NCBI RefSeq assembly: GCF_000310205.1
Contig: NZ_AMXE01000037.1
Location: 1 to 36,489, forward strand
DNA: 36,489 nt
Direction: 5' to 3'
From: Thauera linaloolentis 47Lol = DSM 12138
GTDB lineage: Bacteria; Pseudomonadota; Gammaproteobacteria; Burkholderiales; Rhodocyclaceae
In this document: piece by piece, positions 1-10,187 of the stretch
Position numbering within the stretch: the stretch's first letter is position 1
How the letters are laid out: every line of letters begins with the position of its first letter
Made by a program: the position numbers and the translations under genes
The notes under the pieces: model-generated
Databases searched by the model: none
Told to the model about the DNA's origin: nothing
The model's input: the letters and a program-made list of their open reading frames with translations, nothing else

Positions 1-174
1 CCAACAGCAAACAACCTGTCAACCCGTCCAGACCACTTTCTTCAAAACAAACACCGAAGAAAACAACCCAAACCCCGCCTCAAAACCCCCCGCCGTGCCT
101 ACAAACCACTCAACCCGTCCGGCAGACACCGCGAAAGAGACGCGCATTATAGATAACAAAAAGAAAAGAACAAG
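1..174 (-). promoter_or_regulatory. Leftward promoter-like region at window edge
   Basis: On the minus strand a perfect TATAAT lies at 151-146, followed by a GC-rich GCGCGTC discriminator; a poor TTGTTC sits 16 bp upstream (173-168) with a T-rich spacer. Further left, a perfect TTGACA lies at 22-17; its -10 would fall just outside the window. The two sites share a near-identical 13-nt segment (19-31 and 110-122, 12/13 identical). A strong -10 with a GC discriminator and tandem promoters is typical of stringently controlled rRNA or tRNA operons, but the transcribed gene is off the window, so its identity is a guess. No credible coding sequence is seen in 1-316. Confidence 0.4.
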
Positions 175-316
175 AGGGGATTCATGCCTGAGCGCATCAC
201 GCCGATCAGCACCATCGGCACACGCACCATGACGCCGCCAGCCAGTCATCCGAAACCGGAGCGCCCGCAGCAAAGATGCGCTCACGGCCCATCTGCTATG
301 TGTTATCGTCCGCGCG

Positions 317-395
317 GCATGCGGGAGAGAACTCCCGACTCGGAGTCGCCGAAGGCGCAACCCCCCGGAACCGCTCAGGCAAAAGGACCGCATGC
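317..395 (+). ncRNA. Glycine riboswitch, aptamer 1
   Basis: First aptamer of a tandem glycine riboswitch. P1 is a perfect 8-bp helix between 317-324 (GCATGCGG) and 388-395 (CCGCATGC). The conserved family core is visible: GGGAGAG at 323-329, GCCGAAGG at 348-355 and the CTCAGGCAAAAGGACCGC block at 374-391. Glycine binding to this class normally turns on glycine cleavage genes, which is exactly the operon that follows. No convincing promoter was found; a weak extended -10-like TGCTATGTG lies at 294-302, just before P1. Confidence 0.93.
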
Positions 396-403
396 AAAGT
401 GCA

Positions 404-542
404 AGTCTGGAGAGCGGCACGGGCACCTGGCGGTGCTGCGTACCCACCGAAGGGGCACTCGTTCGACCGCTCGCCATATGTATACGATTCGCACGGCGAT
501 GCGATGGCTCGAAACGAAATCTCTCAGGTACAAGGGACAGAT
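404..542 (+). ncRNA. Glycine riboswitch, aptamer 2
   Basis: Second aptamer, separated from the first by a short linker (396-403) as usual for cooperative tandem glycine riboswitches. GGAGAG at 409-414, CACCGAAGGGGCA at 445-457 and CTCTCAGGTACAAGGGACAG at 521-540 match the family core. The short P1 pairs TCTG (406-409) with CAGA (538-541). It is longer than aptamer 1 because of an extended central stem around 460-520. It abuts the terminator hairpin that starts at 544, so glycine occupancy can plausibly be communicated to it. Confidence 0.92.
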
Positions 543-543
543 G

Positions 544-580
544 GGGCGGATCCGGCGAGATGGCCGGATTCGCCCTTTTT
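544..580 (+). terminator. Riboswitch expression-platform terminator
   Basis: A 13-bp hairpin (544-556 with 563-575, one G-T wobble, 6-nt loop) is followed directly by TTTTT (576-580). It ends 28 bp before the gcvT start codon and begins 2 bp after aptamer 2. This is a rho-independent terminator in the right place to be the regulated platform; the likely logic is termination without glycine and read-through with glycine, by analogy with other glycine riboswitches. The competing antiterminator pairing was not worked out. Confidence 0.85.
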
Positions 581-608
581 CGTTCACCTGTCACCGGAGT
601 CCGTATCG

Positions 609-1700
609 ATGAGCACCCCTTCCAGACACACACCGCTTCACGCAGCCCACGTCGCCGCTGGTGCCCGCATGGTCGACTTTGCCGGCTGGGACATGCCCGT
701 AAACTATGGGTCGCAGATCGAGGAGCATCACGCAGTGCGCCGCGACGCCGGGATGTTCGATGTATCGCACATGTTGTCGCTTGATCTCACCGGCCCGGAT
801 GCGACCCGTTTTCTGCGTCACCTGCTTGCAAACGACGTCGCCAAACTGAGTGAGCCAGGAAAAGCCCTCTATTCCTGCATGCTCAACGAACGGGGCGGCG
901 TCATTGACGACTTGATCGTCTATCGATTCGACTCGGGCGACTACCGCCTCGTCGTCAATGCCGGCACGGCCGACAAGGATGTCGCGTGGATTCGGGCACG
1001 TATTGCAGCCACCGGCGCGAACGTGACGCTCGACAGCAGACGCGATCTGGCGATGATCGCGATCCAGGGGCCCGGGGCGATCGAACGCGCCAGAACCGCG
1101 GTGCCCGAATTGGCCGCCGAGCAAGACATTCCTTCCGCCTTCAGCGCCATTCGCGCCGGCGACCTGCTGATTGCGCGCACCGGATACACGGGCGAGGACG
1201 GCCTGGAAATCGCCCTGCCCGCAAACCGCGCCGAAACCATGTGGAATGCCCTCGCAGCAGCGGACGTCAAGCCCTGCGGCCTGGGCGCGCGGGACACGCT
1301 GCGCCTGGAGGCCGGCATGAACCTGTACGGGCAGGACATGGACGAAAGTGTCTCGCCGCTGAACGCCGGCCTGTCCTGGACCATCGACCTGAAGGACGAC
1401 AGCCGCGACTTCGTCGGCCGCGCTGCGCTGCAGGCGGCACCCGCCTCCCAACGTCTGCTCGGCCTGATCCTCGAGGACAAGGGTGTGCTCCGTGCCCACA
1501 TGAAAGTGTTCACCGCTGCCGGCGAGGGAGAAACCACGAGTGGCAGCTTTTCGCCCACACTCGAGCGCTCCATCGGCTTCGTACGCGTTCCCCTCGCAAC
1601 ACAAGTGGGCGAGATTGTCGAAGTCGAAATCCGCGGCAAGCGGCTAAAGGCCCGTACCGTCAAGCTGCCCTTCGCACGCAATGGCAAGCCGCTCGTCTGA
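609..1700 (+). CDS. gcvT: Aminomethyltransferase (glycine cleavage T protein)
   Basis: T protein of the glycine cleavage system: it transfers the methylene carbon from the aminomethyl-lipoyl H protein to tetrahydrofolate, releasing ammonia and 5,10-methylene-THF in the cytoplasm. The 363-residue product has the usual length. The N-terminus shows the family pattern [24 protein letters not shown], split here as HTPLHAAH and [14 protein letters not shown], and later [29 protein letters not shown] and the C-terminal barrel motif GFVRV are present. The ATG at 609 is chosen because homology starts there and GGAG lies 10 bp upstream; the open frame continues upstream to 276 but would cover the riboswitch. 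First gene of the riboswitch-controlled gcvTHP operon; 76 bp separate it from gcvH. Confidence 0.97.
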   Translation: MSTPSRHTPLHAAHVAAGARMVDFAGWDMPVNYGSQIEEHHAVRRDAGMFDVSHMLSLDLTGPDATRFLRHLLANDVAKLSEPGKALYSCMLNERGGVIDDLIVYRFDSGDYRLVVNAGTADKDVAWIRARIAATGANVTLDSRRDLAMIAIQGPGAIERARTAVPELAAEQDIPSAFSAIRAGDLLIARTGYTGEDGLEIALPANRAETMWNALAAADVKPCGLGARDTLRLEAGMNLYGQDMDESVSPLNAGLSWTIDLKDDSRDFVGRAALQAAPASQRLLGLILEDKGVLRAHMKVFTAAGEGETTSGSFSPTLERSIGFVRVPLATQVGEIVEVEIRGKRLKARTVKLPFARNGKPLV

Positions 1701-1776
1701 ACCCACCCGAACACCGCCCTCCGAAGCATGAGTTGCGCGCGAGGGCATCGATCACCCGACTCATCCGGAGAACACC

Positions 1777-2163
1777 ATGAGCAACATCCCCGCCGACCTG
1801 AAATACACCCAATCCCACGAGTGGATCCGCATCGAAGACGACGGCAGCCTGACCATCGGCATCACCGACCACGCCCAGGAGGCGCTCGGTGACGTCGTCT
1901 TCCTCGAACTGCCCGAAGCCGGCCGCAGCGTGGACGCGGGCGAAGCCTGCGCCGTGATCGAGTCGGTCAAAGCCGCGTCCGACATCTATGCGCCGGTTGC
2001 CGGAGAAATCGTCGCCGCCAACCAGGATGCGGTGGATGCACCCGAAAGCGTGAACGCCGACGCCTACGGCAACTGGCTGTTCAAGCTCAAGCCCGCCAGC
2101 ACCGCCGATGTCGAAACCCTGATGGACGCAGCCGGCTACGCAGCCGAAATCGCCCAGGCCTGA
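1777..2163 (+). CDS. gcvH: Glycine cleavage system H protein
   Basis: Lipoyl carrier protein (128 aa) that shuttles the aminomethyl group from the P protein to the T protein and is reoxidised by dihydrolipoamide dehydrogenase. The lipoyl-domain signature ending in [10 protein letters not shown] is present; K65 is the expected lipoylation site. The start is supported by CGGAGAA just upstream and by the N-terminus (YTQSHEWIR motif near residues 10-18). It lies between gcvT and gcvP in the same direction, 30 bp before gcvP, so it is almost certainly co-transcribed. No lpd or lipoate-attachment gene is visible nearby. Confidence 0.97.
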   Translation: MSNIPADLKYTQSHEWIRIEDDGSLTIGITDHAQEALGDVVFLELPEAGRSVDAGEACAVIESVKAASDIYAPVAGEIVAANQDAVDAPESVNADAYGNWLFKLKPASTADVETLMDAAGYAAEIAQA

Positions 2164-2193
2164 ACCGCCCTCGCCCGAGTTTTCCGACCGACC

Positions 2194-5088
<2,895 letters not shown>

Positions 5089-5116
5089 GTCCGGTAGAAT
5101 CCAGCCGCTTCGGACA

Positions 5117-5148
5117 GAAGCCACGCCCAAGGGCGTGGCTTCTTTTTT
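5117..5148 (+). terminator. gcvTHP intrinsic terminator
   Basis: GAAGCCACGCCC (5117-5128) pairs perfectly with GGGCGTGGCTTC (5131-5142), followed by six T (5143-5148). It is a textbook rho-independent terminator for the glycine cleavage operon. The remaining 5149-5303 before the next gene holds no other clear signal. Confidence 0.93.
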
Positions 5149-5303
5149 GCTGCCGGGCCGCTGCAAGGCAAACACCTCCTCAGGGAAACCCCGTCCCGCG
5201 CAGCGGCAGGGCGTCGGGGTCTTGCCTGACGCCCTGCCGCCCGCTCCCGCACGCATCGACGCACCGCAACAAGCGCCCCTTCCTCCTCCGAATCCACCCG
5301 ATC

Positions 5304-6926
5304 ATGCCGACACCCCACCCGGAACGCAAAACACTCTGGCTCGCCCTGCTGCTCAGCCACCTGTCCCTGCTCGCCGGCCTGCTCGCCTGGATCGGCTGGC
5401 AAACCCGGCCGGTGGAGATGCACGACCTCCACCTGGCTGACGGCGAGAAGCTGAAATGCGTCTCCTATGCACCCTATCACCACCCGGGGCAGACGCCATT
5501 CGACCCGGCACTGCGCATTTCCCGCGAGCAGATCGACGCCGACCTCAAGGCCCTGGCCAGGATCACCGACTGCGTGCGGCTGTATTCGGTCGACCAGGGG
5601 CTCGACCAGGTTCCGGCCATTGCCCGCGAACATGGCATCGAGGTCCTGCTCGGCGCGTGGATCGGCTATGACCGGGAGAAAAGCGCGGCGGAGCTGGGCC
5701 GCGCCATCGAACTCGCCAACGCCAACACCGACGTCGTCCGCGCCCTGATCGTCGGCAACGAAGTCCTGCTGCGCCGCGAGCGCACCGAAGACGAAATGCG
5801 CACCCTGATCCGCGAGGCGAAATCGCGCGCCCGGGTCGCGGTCACCTATGCCGATGTATGGGAATTCTGGACGCGGCACGACAGCCTCGCGCAGGAAGTC
5901 GATTTCGTCACTGTCCATATCCTGCCCTTCTGGGAAGACGAACCTGTGGACATCGAACGCGCCCTCGAGCACGTTGCCGCGACCCGCGAGCACGTCGGCG
6001 AGTATTTCGCCGGCAAGGACATCCTGATCGGCGAAACCGGCTGGCCCAGCCAGGGACGGCAGCGCGAAGCCTCTCGGCCATCGCAGGTCAACCAGGCACG
6101 TTATGTAAGAGAATTCGTCCACCAGGCGCAGGCGCACGGCTGGGACTACAACCTCATCGAAGCCATCGACCAACCCTGGAAGCGCCAGCTCGAAGGCACG
6201 GTGGGCGGCTTCTGGGGCATGCTGGACGCATCGACGCTGGCGCCGAAATTTCCGCTCGCGGGCCCCGTGGCAGAGCGTTCCGGCCTGGGCCGGGCCATGG
6301 CCGGCATGGCCGTGGGTGCGGCAGCCGGCCTGCTGCTCGGCCTGGGTTGCACATGGGGCGGCATCCTGCGCCGGGCGGCACTCGTCGCCCTGGGCGCCAC
6401 GACCGGCCTGATTGCGGTGCTCCACGCCGAACACGCGCAGGTCGCCTATCGCGACGCGTTCGAATGGTCGGTGCTCGGCGGCGTCGCCCTGCTCGGCATC
6501 CTGCTGAGTGCGGCGTTCGCCGCATGGCGCGGCACCCCTATTCCATCGGCCGAGCGCGCATGGCTGGCGTCGCGCAACACCCCCCGGAGCTTCGGCCCGG
6601 CCCAGGCCCTCGGGCTGCTGCGCGGCTTGCTGCTGTTCGCAACCGCCATCGCCGCCCTGCTGCTGTTCGCCGACGCCCGCTACCGCGACTTCCCCACCCT
6701 GCTCTACCTGGGTCCAGCCGCACTGCTCGGCATAGCGGGCTGGACACATGCGGCGCACGGCCGTGCCGAACGCATCTGCGCGGCGCTCATCGCGCTGTCG
6801 GTGATCGGCCGCTGGCTACCCGAGCCGGCGAACCCCCAGGCCATCGCCTGGCTGGCCACCGGCCTCGCCCTCGCCCTTCCGCCCCTCCTCGCGCCCCTGA
6901 CGCGGGCGCGCCAGCACCAGGAGTGA
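5304..6926 (+). CDS. Membrane-anchored GH17 family protein (beta-1,3-glucan active)
   Basis: A 540-residue protein: N-terminal membrane anchor (about 11-32), a periplasmic glycoside hydrolase family 17 domain (about 48-285), then about six or seven hydrophobic helices (roughly 295-535). The two catalytic glutamates of GH17 are visible: E153 in VGNEVLLR (acid/base) and E244 in IGETGWPS (nucleophile). Bacterial GH17 domains of this membrane type are known to act on beta-1,3-glucans, often as transglucosylases rather than simple hydrolases. It is paralogous to the GH17 half of the protein at 7544, so the two probably act on the same glucan. No clear Shine-Dalgarno precedes the ATG. The 3' end overlaps the convergent gene at 6816-7262 by 111 bp. 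Substrate and direction of reaction are inferred. Confidence 0.85.
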   Translation: MPTPHPERKTLWLALLLSHLSLLAGLLAWIGWQTRPVEMHDLHLADGEKLKCVSYAPYHHPGQTPFDPALRISREQIDADLKALARITDCVRLYSVDQGLDQVPAIAREHGIEVLLGAWIGYDREKSAAELGRAIELANANTDVVRALIVGNEVLLRRERTEDEMRTLIREAKSRARVAVTYADVWEFWTRHDSLAQEVDFVTVHILPFWEDEPVDIERALEHVAATREHVGEYFAGKDILIGETGWPSQGRQREASRPSQVNQARYVREFVHQAQAHGWDYNLIEAIDQPWKRQLEGTVGGFWGMLDASTLAPKFPLAGPVAERSGLGRAMAGMAVGAAAGLLLGLGCTWGGILRRAALVALGATTGLIAVLHAEHAQVAYRDAFEWSVLGGVALLGILLSAAFAAWRGTPIPSAERAWLASRNTPRSFGPAQALGLLRGLLLFATAIAALLLFADARYRDFPTLLYLGPAALLGIAGWTHAAHGRAERICAALIALSVIGRWLPEPANPQAIAWLATGLALALPPLLAPLTRARQHQE

Positions 6927-7262
6927 CAACAACGCACCTACCGCAGCCGGGTCGTAGCTGTAGAACACGAGCCCGGCCAACCCGCTCAGCCAACCCGCCC
7001 AGGCGAACCTCCTGCCCCCGAGGACGAAGGCCAGCACACCGCAGGCAAGGCTGAACCAACCCATGCGCTGATGCACGAAACTCTGTACCAGCACGGTCTT
7101 GAACACGCACAGCCCGCCCTGCGCCTCGGGCAGGCTGCAATCGCGCGGCAACACGCCGTTCTCCAGCAAGCCGTAGCGCACCGCATAAGCACCTCCCAGC
7201 ACCAGCAGCGCCGAGAACAGCATTGCTGCGACACCATATTTGCCCAAATTATTTCGCCCCAT
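6816..7262 (-). CDS. Small four-helix membrane protein, unknown function
   Basis: Not recognised as a named family. The 148-residue product has about four hydrophobic segments (near 10-30, 52-64/68-83, 86-103, 107-118) and a charged Gly/Glu/Arg tail. Between helices 1 and 2 lies a loop, PRDCSLPEAQGGLC, with two cysteines (C42, C52) that could form a disulphide outside the membrane. The start is supported by AAGGAAAAGG 7-16 bp upstream of the ATG. It is divergent from the GH17-GT2 gene and convergent with the upstream GH17 gene; residues 113-148, mostly the low-complexity tail, lie in the 111-bp overlap. Position between two glucan genes suggests an accessory role, but that is only inference from context. 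Confidence 0.65.
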   Translation of the reverse strand: MGRNNLGKYGVAAMLFSALLVLGGAYAVRYGLLENGVLPRDCSLPEAQGGLCVFKTVLVQSFVHQRMGWFSLACGVLAFVLGGRRFAWAGWLSGLAGLVFYSYDPAAVGALLSLLVLARPRQGREEGRKGEGEAGGQPGDGLGVRRLG

Positions 7263-7543
7263 CCCGCCTTTTCCTTGTAAATCAGCCCTTCGCCAACGGC
7301 ATCACGCAGTGTTGCAAATTGGCACCGAATGTGGCTCGTAAGCGGCTGAAATCGTGCATAAAATGCCGGCACTGATCGCTTGCGGCAAAGTGTCCGATTG
7401 TGTCACACGGAACCCGCCGAAGGAATTTGCGCAATGCGGCAGACGCCGCCAGCCGATCAGCGCATCACGGCTTTTCGCAACCAGGCAACATGCTTCACCG
7501 TTTTTCGGCACCGTACGTACCGGTACGCCATTCAGGACTCGAC
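7263..7543. promoter_or_regulatory. Divergent intergenic region before the GH17-GT2 gene
   Basis: A 281-bp gap between the divergent small membrane protein and the GH17-GT2 gene must carry both promoters. I could not assign -35/-10 boxes with confidence. The only clear symmetric element is a perfect 12-bp palindrome CGTACCGGTACG at 7516-7527, overlapping an 8-bp palindrome GTACGTAC at 7513-7520, 16 bp before the ATG at 7544. It could be an operator, but no regulator is known to me for this motif. Confidence 0.35.
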
Positions 7544-10159
7544 ATGAAACAAGCCGCCTCGCTCCTCTACCGCATCGCGATCGCGCTCGCCATCGCCGCG
7601 GGGGTCGCGTTCCTCCAGTACTGGATCTGGCAGCAATTCAACCGCGGCGCCGAATTCATCGGCACCAACCAGAGCATCAAGGGCTTCGCCTACAACGGCT
7701 TCCAACGCGACCAAAGCCCGCTCAAAGGCAGCTATCCGACACGGGAAGACCTCGCCGCCGATCTCGACCTGCTCGCGCGCACCTCGGACGGCCTGCGCAC
7801 CTACGGCACCACCGACATGCCGGAGCTGCTGACACTTGCGGGCGAGCGCGACATGAACGTCACCGCCGGCGCCTGGCTGGACCCCGACCAGGAGAAGAAC
7901 GACCGTGAAATCGATGCGCTGATCGAGGCAGCGCGCAAGATGCGCCACATCGAGCGCCTGATGGTCGGCAACGAGTCCATCCTGCGTGGCGACCTCAAAC
8001 CCGAGGACGTCATCGTCTACCTCGACCGTGTGCGCAAGGCCGTGCGCAAGCCGATTTCGACCGCCGAGCCCTGGCACGTGTGGCTGCGCTATCCGGAACT
8101 GGTCGAACACGTCGATTACATCACCGTTCACCTGCTGCCCTACCACGAGGGCGTGCCGGTCGAGGCCGCCGTCGAGTATGCCTTCGAGCGCTACGACGAA
8201 CTGGCCAAAACCTTCCCGCGCAAGAAGATCGTGGTTGGCGAAATCGGCTGGCCGAGCAAGGGGCCGACCCTCGGCGCGGCCATCCCTTCGCTCGACAACG
8301 AAGCGCGCTTCATCCGTGAATTCCTTGCCCACCCCCGCACGGCACGCATCGACTACTTCCTGATGGAAGCGATCGACCAGCCATGGAAGGTGGACGTCGA
8401 AGGCTGGGCGGGCCCGTACTGGGGCATGTACAACGCCGACCGCGAGCAAAAGTTCGCCCTCGACGGCATCGTCGAACGCGATCCGCACTGGTCGAAGAAG
8501 GCACTCAACGCCGCGGCGCTCGCCTTCCTGCCGATGTTCCTGGTCGCCTTCTTCCTGTCCGACTGGAACGTCGCCGGCAGGGTCTTCCTCGCAAGCCTCA
8601 TCCAGGCCTGCGTCTCCACCCTGATCGTCGGCCTCAACGTCCCCGTCGAGTACTACCTTACGCAGCGCGACCTCGTCGGCCTCGGCCTGCTCATCGGCGC
8701 CACCATCCTGACCGCGGCCGTGCTGCTGTCGCACGGCTTCGAGTTCGGCGAGATGCTGTTCAAGAAAAAATGGCAGCGCCGCTTCATGCCGCTGCCGCCG
8801 CACGCCCCGGACGAGCAGCCTTTCGTTTCCGTGCACCTGGCTTGTTACAACGAGCCGCCCGAGATGGTCATCGCCACCATCGACAGTCTGGCGAAGCTGA
8901 ACTACCAGAACTTCGAGGTCCTGATCCTCGACAACAATACCCGCGACGAAGCGCTCTGGAAACCGCTGGAAAAACGCTGTGCCGAACTCGGCCCGCGCTT
9001 CCGCTTCTTCCATCTCGCCAACTGGCCCGGCTTCAAGGCCGGCGCGCTGAACTACGGCCTCAAGGTCACCGACCCGCGCGCCGAAGTCGTCGGCGTCGTC
9101 GATGCCGACTACGTCGTCGATCCGGACTGGCTGGCAAGCCTGATCCCGCACTTCGACAAGCCCGACGTGGCCGTCGTGCAGGCCCCGCAGGCCCACCGCG
9201 ACTGGGAAGGCCAGCCCTTCAAGCGCATGTGCAACTGGGAGTTCGACGGTTTCTTCCGGATCGGCATGCACCACCGCAACGAGCGCAATGCGCTGATCCA
9301 GCACGGCACCATGACCCTGGTTCGCCGCCTCGCGCTCGAAGAGGTCGGCGGCTGGTCCGAATGGTGCATCTGCGAGGATACCGAACTCGGCCTGCGCCTG
9401 ATCGAGAAGGGCTACGACACCCGCTACGTGGACCACATCCTCGGCCGCGGCCTGACGCCGTCCGGCTTCGCCGCGATCAAGAGCCAGCGCTTCCGCTGGG
9501 CCTTCGGCGCGATGCAGATCCTGAAAGCCCACCTGCCGCACATGATCGGCCGCAGCAACCTGAATCTGGCGCAGCGCTACCACTTCCTGACCGGCTGGTT
9601 CGCCTGGCTGGGCGATGCGCTGCAGCTCGTGTTCGCCTTCGGCAGCCTGCTGTGGACACTGGGCATCCTGCTGTTCCCGAAGGCGTTCGGCCTGCCGGTG
9701 ACGGCGCTGGCATTGCCCATCCTCGGCTTCATGGCCTTCAAGGCCGCGCTCGGCCCCATTCTGTACCGCCGTACCATGGACTGCCCATGGAAGGACATCC
9801 TCGGCGCCTCGATCCTGTCCGTCGGGCTGGCGCATGCCATCGCCCGCGGCGTATTCGCCGGCCTGGTCAAGAAGAAGGGCGTGTTCGTCGTCACGCCAAA
9901 GGGCTGGCGCGGCGGCGGTGCGCTTGCCTTCTTCAACCCGATCCGCGAGGAAATCGGCCTGCTGGTCGCCCTGCTGCTCGGCGCAGTGACGCTGGTCGCC
10001 CAGCGCGGCGCCGACAACCTGGAGACACAGCTATGGGTCGGCATCCTGTGCCTGCAGTGCATCCCCTACGTCGCCGCGATCCTGTGCCAGATCGCCGCCT
10101 ACATGCCCGAGCGCCCGGTCGGGGACGGCAAGCACGACGCCCTGCCCGCCAACGCCTGA
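7544..10159 (+). CDS. GH17-GT2 fusion: membrane beta-glucan synthase (NdvB-like)
   Basis: An 871-residue protein with an N-terminal membrane helix (about 8-28), a periplasmic GH17 domain (about 45-310, catalytic E144 in VGNESILR and E233 in VGEIGWPS), transmembrane helices (about 320-400), a cytoplasmic family 2 glycosyltransferase domain (about 420-670) and C-terminal helices. The processive GT2 signature is complete: D520-x-D522 in VVDADY, D612 in CEDTELG and QRFRW at 648-652. This architecture is that of NdvB-type synthases that make beta-1,3 (or cyclic beta-1,3/1,6) glucans from UDP-glucose, with the GH17 domain remodelling or cyclising the chain outside. ATG 7544 is preferred over an upstream in-frame ATG at 7400 because GGA precedes it and hydrophobic anchor homology starts there. 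Exact product linkage is not visible from sequence. Confidence 0.88.
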   Translation: MKQAASLLYRIAIALAIAAGVAFLQYWIWQQFNRGAEFIGTNQSIKGFAYNGFQRDQSPLKGSYPTREDLAADLDLLARTSDGLRTYGTTDMPELLTLAGERDMNVTAGAWLDPDQEKNDREIDALIEAARKMRHIERLMVGNESILRGDLKPEDVIVYLDRVRKAVRKPISTAEPWHVWLRYPELVEHVDYITVHLLPYHEGVPVEAAVEYAFERYDELAKTFPRKKIVVGEIGWPSKGPTLGAAIPSLDNEARFIREFLAHPRTARIDYFLMEAIDQPWKVDVEGWAGPYWGMYNADREQKFALDGIVERDPHWSKKALNAAALAFLPMFLVAFFLSDWNVAGRVFLASLIQACVSTLIVGLNVPVEYYLTQRDLVGLGLLIGATILTAAVLLSHGFEFGEMLFKKKWQRRFMPLPPHAPDEQPFVSVHLACYNEPPEMVIATIDSLAKLNYQNFEVLILDNNTRDEALWKPLEKRCAELGPRFRFFHLANWPGFKAGALNYGLKVTDPRAEVVGVVDADYVVDPDWLASLIPHFDKPDVAVVQAPQAHRDWEGQPFKRMCNWEFDGFFRIGMHHRNERNALIQHGTMTLVRRLALEEVGGWSEWCICEDTELGLRLIEKGYDTRYVDHILGRGLTPSGFAAIKSQRFRWAFGAMQILKAHLPHMIGRSNLNLAQRYHFLTGWFAWLGDALQLVFAFGSLLWTLGILLFPKAFGLPVTALALPILGFMAFKAALGPILYRRTMDCPWKDILGASILSVGLAHAIARGVFAGLVKKKGVFVVTPKGWRGGGALAFFNPIREEIGLLVALLLGAVTLVAQRGADNLETQLWVGILCLQCIPYVAAILCQIAAYMPERPVGDGKHDALPANA

Positions 10160-10187
10160 ACACCGGCGCCGTCTCGAGGGGCGGCGC

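Noticed and set aside
276-608. Upstream extension of gcvT to ATG 276
   Set aside because: The extra 111 residues would be encoded by the riboswitch and have no GcvT homology; ATG 609 has GGAG and the conserved N-terminus.
19-633. 204-aa open frame on the minus strand across the riboswitch region
   Set aside because: It runs antisense through both glycine aptamers and the terminator, has low-complexity Arg/Ser content and no recognisable domain.
7532-9835. 767-aa minus-strand open frame inside the GH17-GT2 gene
   Set aside because: Antisense to a gene with complete GH17 and GT2 motifs; composition typical of GC-rich shadow frames.
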